Shown here: positions 53,039 to 64,000 of the stretch, in pieces
How positions within the stretch are numbered: the stretch's first letter is position 1
Layout of the letters: every line of letters begins with the position of its first letter
Source: Phallusia mammillata
Lineage: Eukaryota; Chordata; Ascidiacea; Phlebobranchia; Ascidiidae
Direction of reading: 5' to 3'
Assembly: GCA_003260075.1 (NCBI GenBank)
Contig: QLIY01000078.1
Span: 205,450 to 269,449 of the forward strand
DNA length: 64,000 nucleotides
Program-made: the position numbers and the translations under genes
Notes under the pieces: generated by a model
The model's input: only the letters and a program-made list of their open reading frames with translations
Database searches by the model: none
Told to the model about the DNA's origin: nothing

Positions 53039-56000
53039 ATTTAAATTTTTAACCCTACAGGATGAATTGATTCGGCCCACATTACAAAAACGTGTAAAAG
53101 CAAGAAACAAACGTTTTTAAATCCTTTTGACCAGCGCTTTCGTGAATATATAATAGCCATTGATACCTGTATCTGGCCCCCCCCCCCCAAATTTAAATTT
53201 TTAACCCTACAGGATGAATTGATTCGGCCCACATTAAAAAAACGTGTAAAAGCAAGAACAAATGATTTTCTTTCCGTTGCTTTAGCTAACAACATCAAAC
53301 AAACGGTTTTAAATCCTTTTGACCAGCGCTTTCGTGGATACATAAGAGCCAATGATACCTGTATCTGGCTCCCCCCCCCCTTCTCAATCTCCGGAAACAG
53401 AAGTCAGTTCGTCATTCACAAGCGAACCAGCTATAGTTTCGGTCGCATAAGAATTTATCGGAAAAACGGAGTCACGCGTGCTTGATGCTATCGCCCTACT
53501 TACTCTTCGTTAAATTCAAACCGAGCTTTGGTGAATAATATTATGGAAAACCTGTTAAATAATTTAGTTCCAGTTTAATAAATATTTATCTCTTCGAATA
53601 AAAGATCAATTTAACGCTAAATTTAAATTTTTAACCCTACAGGATGAATTGATTCGGCCCACATTACAAAAACGTGTAAAAGCAAGAAACAAACGTTTTT
53701 AAATCCTTTTGACCAGCGCTTTCGTGAATATATAATAGCCATTGATACCTGTATCTGGCCGATTAGTATGGGGTTGCATCCCACTAATGCTTGTTATACG
53801 TTTGTAACGATTCCGCCAATCAAGAATCCGGCACAATGTACTCTCGCTTTGGGCTGTAATCTGATCCCTTGAACTCAGTAACTCGACCTGACGATATCAA
53901 TTGCACAAGTCAATAATTCAACGCCTTTGCGGCGCAAATAACAGAAAACACGTGTGCAGATCAAGGCAAATAAACTAAACACTACGTACTAGATGTTTTA
54001 AAATGGTAAACTCCACAACGTGTTGTGGGATTTTCCACGTGGAAGATTCGAACACATCACATTCAAAAACGTTGTTATATGAAGTATGGGTAATTCATAG
54101 GTATAACCATTAAAACTTGATAATGTTTAACTGAAGTTGTTTAACAATCTTTCATCAACGTCAGGCAATGTTCGGATGCAGTATATATTCATTCTCATCG
54201 TACTTCCCATGACTATTTATCTAATTAATATTTCATGTACTGAGAGCAAATGGCGCATAATGATAACATCTATTAATAAACCGTTTGGACAGGGCCCTTG
54301 ACATGTGTACGTAAAGCCTACGTAAAACACAAATAATCAGTTTTGGGATTGTTGTTGTGTTTTGGGTTTAGCTCTGATGGCATCAACTGGTCAACTGCCA
54401 ACTTAAAGCGGATGCTTTATTTCAATGCAGTTCGATGATATTTTATTTTTAAACTCCGTGCTAGAAAAACATTCTATTGATTTATGCTCATTGGACAACA
54501 TGTATTTAGCTGCTGTTGCTGTTGTTGTTGGCGATGTTAAGAACTTCGACCTTTTCGAACTTGTTTGCATTTAAGTAAATAAGCCTATTTACATGAAGCG
54601 TTTTGTTACCATTTTGTTCAGATACAGGTGCAATATCGACTATAAGTGGGTTTCAAAAACATTTTTGCAGTCAACAGCGTCGTTAAGTACTAAAAACCAC
54701 AAAAATAGAGATTTAAAGTGACAAATCCATGCTTTGAAAACGTCGTATGAAAACTGAACCCACAAAACTTGAAAGAAAGCCAGTTTAAAATTTCATTGTT
54801 GTGCATTTGCTCATGTTTTGTTGTACAAAAATACAAAATTGCTGCACGATTCGCCGTTGGCAAAGCAACCAGGCTTGGCTTTGCAGCTACATGTGCGGCA
54901 TCACTTGGTGCTTGTAATTCGCTGTAATTACTAGTTAGCGAATGGACCTAATGGCTAAATCCTCTGTGTATTAGAAAGCGCTCATGACAAACGTTGTTCG
55001 CAAAGTAACAAACAACTCTCTTTGTTAAATTGTTAGTTTAGTAGAGATGGCCTTTTTGGAGATTGGTTTGACTGTGAGTTCAAAGCATTGCCATAACCCT
55101 TAAATCCAATACTTGACTTAACTGTGCTATAGATAATAATCAACATTTTGCGTTTATTGCGTGTAAAACTGTAGAAGAAATTAATGAACATCGTTGATAA
55201 AGTTAACACACAGAGGCAAAGCAATTAATGTATATTTTGCACCTTCTCAATCTCTTTATTTGTCCTGTAATACACTTCCGCATGTTTAGCATTTTCCGTA
55301 CAGTTTAGAAACGTTCATGTAGGTTTAGAAAAACACAAAACTTGCCGTTGCAAGCCCGTCTTAGTTATAACTTCCTAGTTTTTCACCTTCTCTATTGCAT
55401 CAATTTCCTATCGCAGCAAACCGTGTGTGTCATTAATTTTTCCTCTTCTTGACACTTATCAGCAAGGGGTGAATCCCTGGGTATTGTAGTCATTACTGGA
55501 TGTTCTTACGCCGTTGCGCCTCCTAGTGTAACAAAATCAACACGACATATGCGTGTTTGTGGTTTAAAAGTCTTCAGTTTTTTTATACGGATTGGAGCTG
55601 GTTTTTTGTATCTCATAAGGGTGATGTACAGATTTATGTAAACAATTGCTACTATCATATATAATTATAAAAATAACGTTAGCTTTTCCTTCTGTCGTAC
55701 TTTGCTTAATGCTGTTTTAATGTGCTATTAAGATTCTTTTTGTCAGGATAAATGACAGCTCTATACTGTAAGTCTTATTTTCTAGCCAATAACTGTTACT
55801 GTAAGACAATAGTTCATTCATCAACTGCACTTTGCGTAATGTTTCGACGTGTTTTTTTACATTGTGTGGAATAGTATCACATGTACCGGCCAGTAAATAA
55901 ATCTTAAATTACATATATATTTTCTAGTGGTGACCAAATTTTGGCAATTCGCAATAAAGAATTGGTGCAACTAAACCAAAACTTTAAGTAAGATATCGAA

Positions 56001-59000
56001 AACATGGCCCATATATGGTAGTGCCTTTTCTTAAACTCACTTGTTCCGTGCTTTGCACGCATAGCACGTGGCGTTGCATCATTGGTCGCATGGTATGATG
56101 TTTGGCATGCCTGAAAGTCGTCACTTCCCGCCACTTTCACACGATTGTTGTTGATTACAACGGAATATTATTGACTATAAACGAAGCAGATTACATCCTT
56201 TTTGATGGTAACGTTACGTTGCAGTTTCCGTTCTATGACGCCTTTTTTATACTTTCGTCAATGCAGCGATTTGCCGTTTTGACACAGACAAATAAGAGAA
56301 AAAACATTTCCTTTCGGGGTGCGCTTGGGTTTTTGCGGTTACATGTGCTTTGATGTATTTTAATATTTGTTTATAACTGCGTTGCCTCTGTTACTGGGAG
56401 CTCTTATGGCAGCAGAATTGTAACATAATATTCAACTTATACACGTTTTAACGATGGTAAGCGGATTTCCCGACGTGATTGGTGCAATCAGTCACCAATA
56501 TTATCAAAAGCAATTTGTCATGCATTCTACAGCAGCCAACGGTGTCATTGAACTGCCTTTGGTGAGAAACGTATACCAATTTGCTATCCCGGTAATTTAG
56601 TTGGGTGATTGAACGATTGGCATCAAATACTGAGACTCACGCCCTTAAACGTGCACAAAACCCCCCCCCCTTTGTCATGCATTCTACAGCAGCCAACGGT
56701 GTCATTGAACTGCCTTTGCCCTTAAACGTGCACAAAGAGTACACTTTCGGCATATTGGTACCTTTACTTACTTCCACATTAACTTGATTTTAGAGTTTGA
56801 TAAATGTAACTTAACCATAAACATAGTGCGTAAAGTTAGAAACAGGTTGTCTAAATCTGTAGGCAAAGTCGTTTGTCTTGGGTGGATTAAACAAACTATT
56901 TTTGACATCAAAGCCTTGGAAAACTTTTTTAGCACGTGGTCAGTAAACAGTAAGACGTGCAACTCTCATGTTCGAGATTACCTCCCAAAATAGCACAAAA
57001 CAGCCCCGAAATAGTAAGTGATTTTGTAATGAGACCTTCAAATTATCCTGTCGGGCGATGCACCCAACAAACCCACACATTTAGCGAATTTATCCTCTTA
57101 GTGGCGGCGTAATTTTTCTTGCCTATCGTTAGTGAATACTAATTGAAAATTTTGATTCGCTTAGGTGTTTTTAGCGCGCGGAAATTTCCCTTGTCTAATG
57201 TGTGTGGGCTTCACGTTACGTATGCGTGCGATTTAAACTTTCCCGATGTGTGCGACCTTAAACAAACTAGCTGGTATTTGATGTTGAAGGTCACGCAGTT
57301 GCCCTTTTTAGTGTGTGACGTCATCGTGACGTGAGCAGGTAAAAATGTCAACAATTTTGAACACACTGTCAACCTTTAGCTTTTACCTTGCGAACTTTAT
57401 TGTTAACCGAATTTAACTTTACATGCCATCGGTATATGTTGATTGAAATAGCTTATACGTTCTAGTTGGGCCTTCTTTTAGCGTACCATGTGTTAAAGGT
57501 TCATTACTCAAGTGGATACAAACAGGTGTAACTGATGTGGGCCCATCATATCACTGATGATGGCATGAGCATTTGGCGAAACGTTTGAACAAATGTCACT
57601 TTTTCCGTTTGTTTACGCCGGTATTTTTATATTTAGCCTTAGAGGTTGATGCTTTTAAATATAAGTTACTTTTATTATATTGTTGTTTTTATGGCAACAA
57701 GTGGTCCAAAATTTATTCTTTAGTATGTTATTTTTGTCACAGACCCTATATTTCAACTTCTATGTTTTGTTGCACAATTGGTTAGTATGTAACAAGACAC
57801 GACTTTTGTTTAACTCTTTTCGCTTTGGTTCGGTGGTACCCACTTTCATTTAGATTTACTTTATTAATGTAAACGGCATAGACTACCTCATGTTCGTTAC
57901 GATTAACAACAGGAATTACTAAAAAACTATGAAACCGGTTCATACTTTACTGCATTATGCGGCTTTCCAGATGCTGCGGTATGTATCCACTGAAAGAGTT
58001 CTTAAAAAAAACTTGTCCATTTTTTTACAGGACTGTTCGATCTAGTGGAAGATGGGTAAGAAGTCTAAGCTCTGGAAGTGGGATTTTACAGAACAGTGAA
58101 CAGAACAGAAGATCTGAGAGAAAGGAACGCAACCTTCTACAGACCCTCGCTACCACTGTAGCCGTTTTCTGTGTGTGCTGGCTACCTTACGCCACCACAT
58201 GTATAGTTGACCCAAGAGGAATCCCTGCTCCCGCCAAAAAGGTACTTAGTTTTGCTTTTTAAACCTCGTTCCTGTATATTCTAGTTTTTATTTGTGGGAA
58301 AATATTTTAAATCCTAAACTGTTCAAATTTTAACTGAAAAAGAAGGTAGACATAAACGGTGTTTAGTTTCTAACGTGTCACGTACGGGCAATGCTTTGAA
58401 CTTATTGTGGGGGGCGTTGATTAATGCCGCGTCTCAGGTCAATGCAGGCTTCAAACACGTTTTGCCAAATCATTTACTTCCTCTTAACCTATTTCTGAAG
58501 TTGTGATAATTTAAAAAACTTTAGTTTTAGTTCTGCTGATCCCTGGTAAAGTTAAATTTAAGGCAGGTAAATATCAATAATTTGATGACTGGTTGGTCGC
58601 ATTACATATTGGATCAATTTTATTGTAGAAAATACCCAAGCCCAAACAGATAAAGCGTGTTTCACATAAGGCTAATGCACACATTCACAAAAATATAAAA
58701 CAACTACTTTTAAATTAAGGCTTTTGGTTGGTTGGGTCTCAGTAACTCAGCTGTAAACTTCGTTATTTACGGAGCAATGAATCCTGTCTTCCGGAGAGGA
58801 TACCGCAACCTCTTCTTCTTGATATTTACTTGTAAGAGAGCGAAGAAAATTTCATCCGCTGGACTTCACGCCTCCCAGCATTCCGACTCATTTTACAAGT
58901 ATGTACAACCTTCGTGTTTTTAGTTTGTCTTTATACAAATAAATGCTTGGTATAGTTCTTTAAACATACTAGGTTTGGTGCAGGCACAAATCAGGGTTAT

Positions 59001-62000
59001 TGGGACAACAACAACGTTAACAAACCAAGAACCGTGATCCAGGGTTTTCAAATGATTTTCCATATTTATGCCCTTTCAAAAAAAAGTTTAAAACTTTTAA
59101 AACCGTTTCTGTGTCTAGTTTAAAATTCAAGCTTTTGTATGTCTAGTACGTTCCCACACAGTCAGCAGTTTAAGCGTTCAAGCAGATGTCTTGTTGTATT
59201 TAGCTCATGTCAAAACTGACAGACAAGCTAAATGCACCAGATGCCTGACTTGATGTTGATGCCCAATGGCCCGTGTACGGCATTGCGAAAACGACTTTTT
59301 TTTCAGCATGCTGCGCCTTAAGCAAACAATCGATCGAAGTCTTAAATTCCCCCCCCCCCGCCCGTGTACGGCATTGCGAAAACGACTTTTTTTTCAGCAT
59401 GCTGCGCGCATACGCAAGCAAACAATCGATCGAAGTCTTAAATTTCTTCCACTCAATTGCCTGATTGTACTTTTCATTGGCTAAAGTTGGTTAAATGTAA
59501 ACGCATTTAAATGACTTTTAGGTCAAATTCAAATTCTTGTATCAACCATTATGTTAAAAATGGGGTCGTTTTAAAAACGCTTTGGAAACAACCAGTGAAA
59601 CTGGAACTGATTTTAAACTGCATTTGCGTATTGTGACATCATTACATTTTAAACAAATGCTATGACAAGGTTAAAAGAGTCGCCCTCTCCCCAAAATTTG
59701 CAATGGATTTGTTGTTATCCTACTTGTAGAAGTACTATTTATTAGGAATCGCTATTTTGGGTACATTGAACTTGGTTGTCAATCACAACCTCCAGTAAGT
59801 CTATAATTAAGTGCAGGACCATGCATACTTAACTATAAGCAAATGGTTACAATAAGTTACCTGTTATCATAGCTTCTATTACAATGCGTTGGCCCTACCA
59901 GTCGAATAAGCAAGTAAATGTCTCCAGTGGCAATTGTAAACTGGTAATTGTAAAACGAGGAAGCCAAACTGGCAATGGTTTTACGTCACTCGATTAGTTA
60001 TTAATTGTTTTTTCGGCTCAACTGGTGGCGTAATGCAGTGCGCGTGTTATGTTGTGTCGTTGTCGTTAGTTTCAGGTGGTGCTGCAGGTGATCATGAAAT
60101 TACAAACCCTAGCAAATGACACCCAACGTTGAATTTCTCACTCTACCTCTCGCAAAGTTAGTTTGTCACTCGCACAGCCTTCACAGGAACTTGTCACCGT
60201 GTGTTCCTGTGTGCTTATTGTGTCACCCCTAAAACCATACCAATCGTACATTTTCCATTGGCACGTCGTCCGGCTTTTGATGAGGATGCATTCTGCCATC
60301 ACGTGACAAGGGTGACGTGCCTGTTGGCGTGGGTGCCGGAAGTGGCAGTGTCACTGCTTATTTGACGATTGTTGTTTACGTGTGGATGTTGAGCATGGCT
60401 TAAAGCACGTTGGTTTTCTGCCGTTATGTCCGACTAACATATCAATCACATCACTTGTTGAAAATTAAAAAATCTGTTTTAAAAAAATGAACCCAAAAAT
60501 TTCATTCTGCGCACAAACACTGGGTTTTGGTTCCATTCAATTGAACACTGCTTTCTCAATGAGTCACCCACTGCTTGCTTTCAGTTTTTTTTCAAAAAAT
60601 ATCCTAATCTAAATTTTAAACTTTGCTGCTTATACTCGTGTATTCTGAAGGTTTCGTAGATATAATCATTGCTTTTATTTATCCGTAGATCTAAGCGCAG
60701 AAGCTCGGCACCAAGCACTCCAAACTCCAGACTTGCAGTGACTAAACCCAGTCCACTGCTGGTGACAATCGGCAGACGCAGTTTACCGCAAGTAAGATCA
60801 TGAGTTTAAAAAATAGGCATCACTGTATAGCAAAACTGAATAAACAATATTGACAAATTCAAAAAAGCCACAGAATTGTAAAAGAGCATTTTAATAAAAT
60901 AAAAAGTAGAATTAACTGTTCACACAGTTTGGCAAACAAAAGTAAAATCTATTTTCATAATTAATGTCAAACAAACATGTCAGCACCATTACCTAACCAT
61001 CATATTGGGTGTTTTAGATGCAATTCTTTCAACCAAGGTTTGCTTAAACCTGCTATATTTATAACTTGTATTTGTACAGTTAGCATTTTCTCCGTTTTGT
61101 TTTTATTTGTTATACGCTTGCTTGCAAAACCTTTTATAAAAAACAAACATTTTTTTTAGAATTTTCTTGCCGATACAAGATCAAGTATTGCTGCCACACC
61201 TCAAATGACGCCAAAGAGCAGCAACAATAACGGAAATCTACAATTCAACCGAAGACCGACATCAACTAACATTGACACTCCAAAGGTATGACAGACCTAA
61301 TCGTATGATTGACACATTTATTGGTCTCTTGTCACTGCCAGTTTGTTTGCTGAAAACAAAAACCCACAACAGTAAAACGGGCACAAGATTATCAGTTTCA
61401 ATGATTGTTTTATTTTTATTTTTAAAGCAATTGTCAACTTTCAAACAATTACTTTACAGGTTTAAAAAATGCAATTTCTTAACATATCTCATTCAATTGA
61501 GCAAAATGGTTTTATGCATTAGCAAGACAACACGTTTCACAATTTTTAATAATAAAAATTTCCTTACAAAACGAAATCAAAATTTCCTGCTAAACGGTCA
61601 AGCATGTTTACAATTTAAGCTCCAAGTTACTTCAGCTGGAATGTTTAATAACATCGTGTTCCAACAGCACTTTGGCCGAGGTTCCGATGCCCAAACGCGG
61701 CAGAACAGTGAGGAACCGCCGCCAGCACCTTCCCATCCTTCGCAGTCTCCAAAGTACAAGTCAGGCAAAGCGGGACCAGCCTCTGTGGCAGCGTTTCGTC
61801 GACCCCACAGCCTTTTGAGACGGGAAAAGCGACCGGCACAGGTGGACAAGAAAGTAGCGGAGTTGGAACGCGAGGCAAGGTTGAAACGAAACAGCTTGAT
61901 GTTGCTACAGGTATAGGCTTTCAAATGTTTGTTGGCGAAAAAAACGTACAGAACTGTCTCGTGGAAGTAGTGTGTACAAGTAATGTCACTAAAAAGGTTT

Positions 62001-62705
62001 TTTATAAAGGTTTTTGGCAAACAGTTTCCTTTTCGATCATGTTATCAAGCGCTTGCAAACGAAGCAAGCTAATTAAAGCTTCGGTGAAATATCACATACT
62101 TTTTCATGGTGCCTTATTGCCCATTTCTTGTGGCTTCTTGCTTGTAGCGTTAGGTTGTCAACCTATAGACTTAATTCTTAAACAAAATTGACGATAAATT
62201 ATTCATCACATTAGTTGCCAAATGGACAATAACAGATCAGCCACTTGACAGATCTCGTTACGCAATTATTGCATTTAGTTTTGCAACTGTTTTTTTTTTC
62301 GAAGTGTGGCAAATAAACTATTGAAATAATTTAAACTTGAGACTAAAACAAAATTAACGACACGAACCAACTGTGCCCCCCGCTCGTCACACAACGTAAT
62401 AATCTCTCTTTATGACGACACAGATCCAGATGAGTGACGACGAGGATGAGGGGAGCCCGGTGGTTCACCGTCGCACCCGTTCAGAAATCCCCAATGGGAC
62501 CCTTAAACGCCTCATACAGCCCCCATCCAGCAATTCAATGAACAATCTCTCAGGCGATGCCTTCCTCGACACACCTACTGCCACGAAATGCTCAACCGAA
62601 AGCGATATGTCACATGACGAAAAGTCACCGAAGCAAGACGCTACGCCACAGAACGACAGCATGCAGATCGAAGTTCCAGTTGTACGCAGGGAGTCTGCTG
62701 TTTGA
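43841..62705 (+). CDS. Rhodopsin-class G-protein-coupled receptor, orphan, 10 exons, long C-terminal tail
   Basis: Seven-helix plasma-membrane receptor. Exons: 43841-44089, 47327-47475, 50791-50925, 52210-52338, 58031-58241, 58720-58898, 60689-60791, 61160-61285, 61668-61910, 62424-62705. All phases agree and give 601 residues. Seen: N-glycosylation sites NIT (11) and NFT (17); TM1 GN with Asn53; TM2 LAVAD with Asp81; Cys108 before TM3, pairing with Cys186 of loop 2; NRY (132-134) in place of DRY; Pro208 in TM5; CWLP (270-273) in TM6; TM7 NFVIY (304-308) in place of NPxxY, followed by GAMNPVFRRGYRNL. The NRY, the CHS-like WAVVHS and LGWGSIDYD in loop 2 resemble melatonin receptors and the Moody/Tre1/GPR84-like group; the exact subfamily and ligand are unknown. 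The tail (about residues 325-601) is polar with a basic, possibly coiled stretch (VDKKVAELEREARLKR) and an acidic stretch (MSDDEDEG). It ends ESAV, a class I PDZ-ligand pattern. Confidence 0.9.
45981..46403. repeat. 167-bp direct duplication flanking a single N, GPCR intron 1
   Basis: Bases 45981-46147 recur at 46237-46403 without visible difference, with an N at 46148. This is again a duplicated block at a sequence join, here marked by an N in place of a homopolymer. Confidence 0.9.
47649..47847 (-). mobile_element. Foldback element with 37-bp terminal inverted repeats and hammerhead-like core
   Basis: Arms 47649-47685 and 47811-47847 are reverse complements at 36 of 37 positions. A second inner inverted pair, CCGACGTTT and AAACGTCGG, lies just inside. 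On the minus strand 47691-47728 reads CTGATGA, a 6-bp GGTGTC/GACATC stem, then GAAACGTCGG, the arrangement of a minimal hammerhead. The element is about 200 bp, non-coding and in GPCR intron 2. No clear target duplication was found. Confidence 0.75.
52807..53760. repeat. Nested duplications joined by C84, C12 and C10 runs, GPCR intron 4
   Basis: Block A (52807-52952) recurs at 53381-53524. Block B (53037-53176) recurs at 53189-53370 with about 40 extra bases, and again at 53621-53760. C runs lie at 52953-53036, 53177-53188 and 53371-53380. The order A-C-B-C-B-C-A-unique-B is hard to reach by simple tandem duplication but easy by misjoining alternative contigs. Confidence 0.9.
56514..56738. 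repeat. Direct duplication around a C10 run, copies differing by a 90-bp indel
   Basis: The first copy, 56514-56660, contains about 80-90 bases absent from the second, 56671-56738. Both begin TTTGTCATGCATTCTACAG and end CCCTTAAACGTGCACAAA. Ten C at 56661-56670 separate them. This looks like an insertion/deletion allele pair placed in series. Confidence 0.85.
57500..57630 (+). mobile_element. Second copy of the hammerhead-like short repeat
   Basis: The region around 57554-57590 reads CTGATGATGGCATGAGCATT, then TGGCGAAACGTTTGAAC. It matches the minus strand of 4034-4218 over roughly 100 bases, including the flanking GATGTGG and CATATCA upstream and the TTTTTACG/TTTTTCCG region downstream. The stem II partner is GGC in place of GCC, which weakens the helix. 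It lies in GPCR intron 4. Confidence 0.6.
59269..59442. repeat. Direct duplication (about 80 bp) around a C11 run, GPCR intron 6
   Basis: Bases 59269-59348 recur at 59360-59442 with a small indel (GCGCCTTAAGC against GCGCGCATACGC). Eleven C at 59349-59359 separate the copies. Confidence 0.9.
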
Positions 62706-64000
62706 TAAGGTTGTGTTTTAATGGCCTTTTTATGTAGCCAAGTGATCTTGGGCGCTATCTGGCGGCGAGATGAAGTCGGTTTTGCACATCTTTATCGCAC
62801 AACGTTGTGTGGGACTGTTCAGCGGTATTCATTTCTCGATTACGTGTTATCCATTGTTGAGAACTTAGGATAGTTATTTGTTTGCAATACTATTTTTGTT
62901 TTTACAAAACAACCGAATTATTTGAAAGTAAATTCACTGTACTTTGTTCCGCAACTATTGCATTGTTTGCACTTTTCGCGTTCTTCAATTTTAACCCCAA
63001 TGATGTGTTGAACAGAATCACATTTCTAAAGAATATTTACACACATTCTTTGCATTATTTGCTTGATCACTGAAAAAATAACCCACCCCAATGTAAATCC
63101 AATCCAGTTATAGGCCTAATGTCGTAGTCAAAATATTCATCAAAAATTAATGCTTTCGATTCAAACAGTGTTTACACTCAATCACAAATTTTCCATGACT
63201 ACTTGTTTTTGCAATTAGTTTTTACTTGAGGTTTTGCACAAGAGTCAACCAACACCCAACATTTGTATAAAACATTCAATCTTTTTAAATAGGTATACTA
63301 AAAATGTTAAAGGTTATCAATATTACACAGCCATTCTGTGAACAATTTGTACAAAAATCCACAGTCGATGACCTAGGTACATAGATGTAATATTGAGCTG
63401 TGTTTCGTTTAACCTTTGCACTTATTTGTTTACTGCCATCATTTTTAAACCACCAAGTTTCAATTTGTTGTTGTATTGCCCTCCACGTTTGCAGTGATCT
63501 AAAAGTTCTGGCAGTTTTTTCTCTTGGGCGTCCAGCGTAATTGCGTCTTTGCTGAAGTTTCAACGGCAAAGGATATTCAACTGTTTTGTTTTTCCTTATT
63601 TATAACAGAAGAAAAGTGTTCCAAACGTCTGCTTTTGTGATTTTTGTTGAGCAAGTTAAACTTAACCAAGAGAGAATTAGCTTCAATATCTAAAACCCTG
63701 TAGTTCAGGCATTGCTGACAGTAATTAATAGTCTGTTAAAACGACTGACAGTTGTCTGTTGCATAGCAGTTTGTTTTAACTGGCCAGTAATCATGACACA
63801 TACGGGTGACAACAAGCAATAACATTTGTGTTTTATCCTGTTTGGCCTGGTAACATTTTTTTTGTGTTTTTAAGAAGAGTTCTGCAGGCTTTGAAGTGAG
63901 ATCTGCGTAAGTTTGTTTGTTTCATTTTTTCTGTCTGGCTTCGCGCTTGACTGATTTCGGGCGCTCAAGTCTCGTAGAAATGAGCGAGCGATCGCCTACC
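62706..64000. other. 3' flank of the GPCR, nothing else seen
   Basis: No canonical AATAAA was spotted close to the stop codon and no further exon was recognised. A minus-strand open frame at 63285-63569 (94 codons) has no family resemblance and I leave it uncalled. Confidence 0.5.

Noticed and set aside
1659..59442. Regular repeat-spacer arrangement as a CRISPR-like or other programmed array
   Set aside because: The repeats are unrelated from site to site, each is present only locally, and the host is clearly an animal with spliced genes.

Overview
This is nuclear DNA from an invertebrate animal: A+T-rich, with multi-exon genes, GT-AG introns and many short dispersed repeats. Exon reconstruction gives four complete protein genes, all clearly metazoan. 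The gene set, the repeat types and the signs of a very heterozygous genome suggest an ascidian tunicate such as Ciona or Phallusia. That placement is inference; nothing in the window names the species.

Layout. (1) 122-11964, minus: an ALDH1/2-class aldehyde dehydrogenase in 11 exons. Its intron 7 contains, on the opposite strand, a complete three-exon secretory-pathway glutathione peroxidase of the GPX7/GPX8 type (1495-3191). (2) 11965-32967: about 21 kb with no gene I can support, carrying mobile-element remnants and duplicated blocks. (3) 32968-37909, minus: a complete 10-coding-exon UBL7 orthologue (ubiquitin-like plus UBA domains), with one exon present twice in the assembly. (4) 37910-43781: no gene seen. 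(5) 43841-62705, plus: a complete 10-exon rhodopsin-class GPCR of 601 residues with a TATA box, an NRY motif, a very long cytoplasmic tail and a C-terminal PDZ-ligand-like end. (6) 62706-64000: no gene seen.

The strongest unexplained signal is a recurring pattern: a pure G (later C) homopolymer sitting between two near-identical direct copies of local sequence. It occurs more than a dozen times. It breaks ALDH exon 2 and duplicates UBL7 exon 3. The runs are all G up to 37.4 kb and all C from 53 kb on. I read this as two haplotypes of a heterozygous animal joined head to tail by the assembler, not as biology.

The genuine mobile elements include a clean hAT-type MITE with 8-bp target duplications, a second hAT-type MITE, a 185-bp insertion with a 14-bp target duplication, and a foldback element. 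The last two carry a hammerhead-ribozyme-like core. The four genes show no sign of acting in one pathway. The only physical coupling is the nesting of the peroxidase inside the dehydrogenase gene. I found no clearly new gene system; the hammerhead-like repeats and a repeat-derived splice acceptor in UBL7 are the best biological leads.
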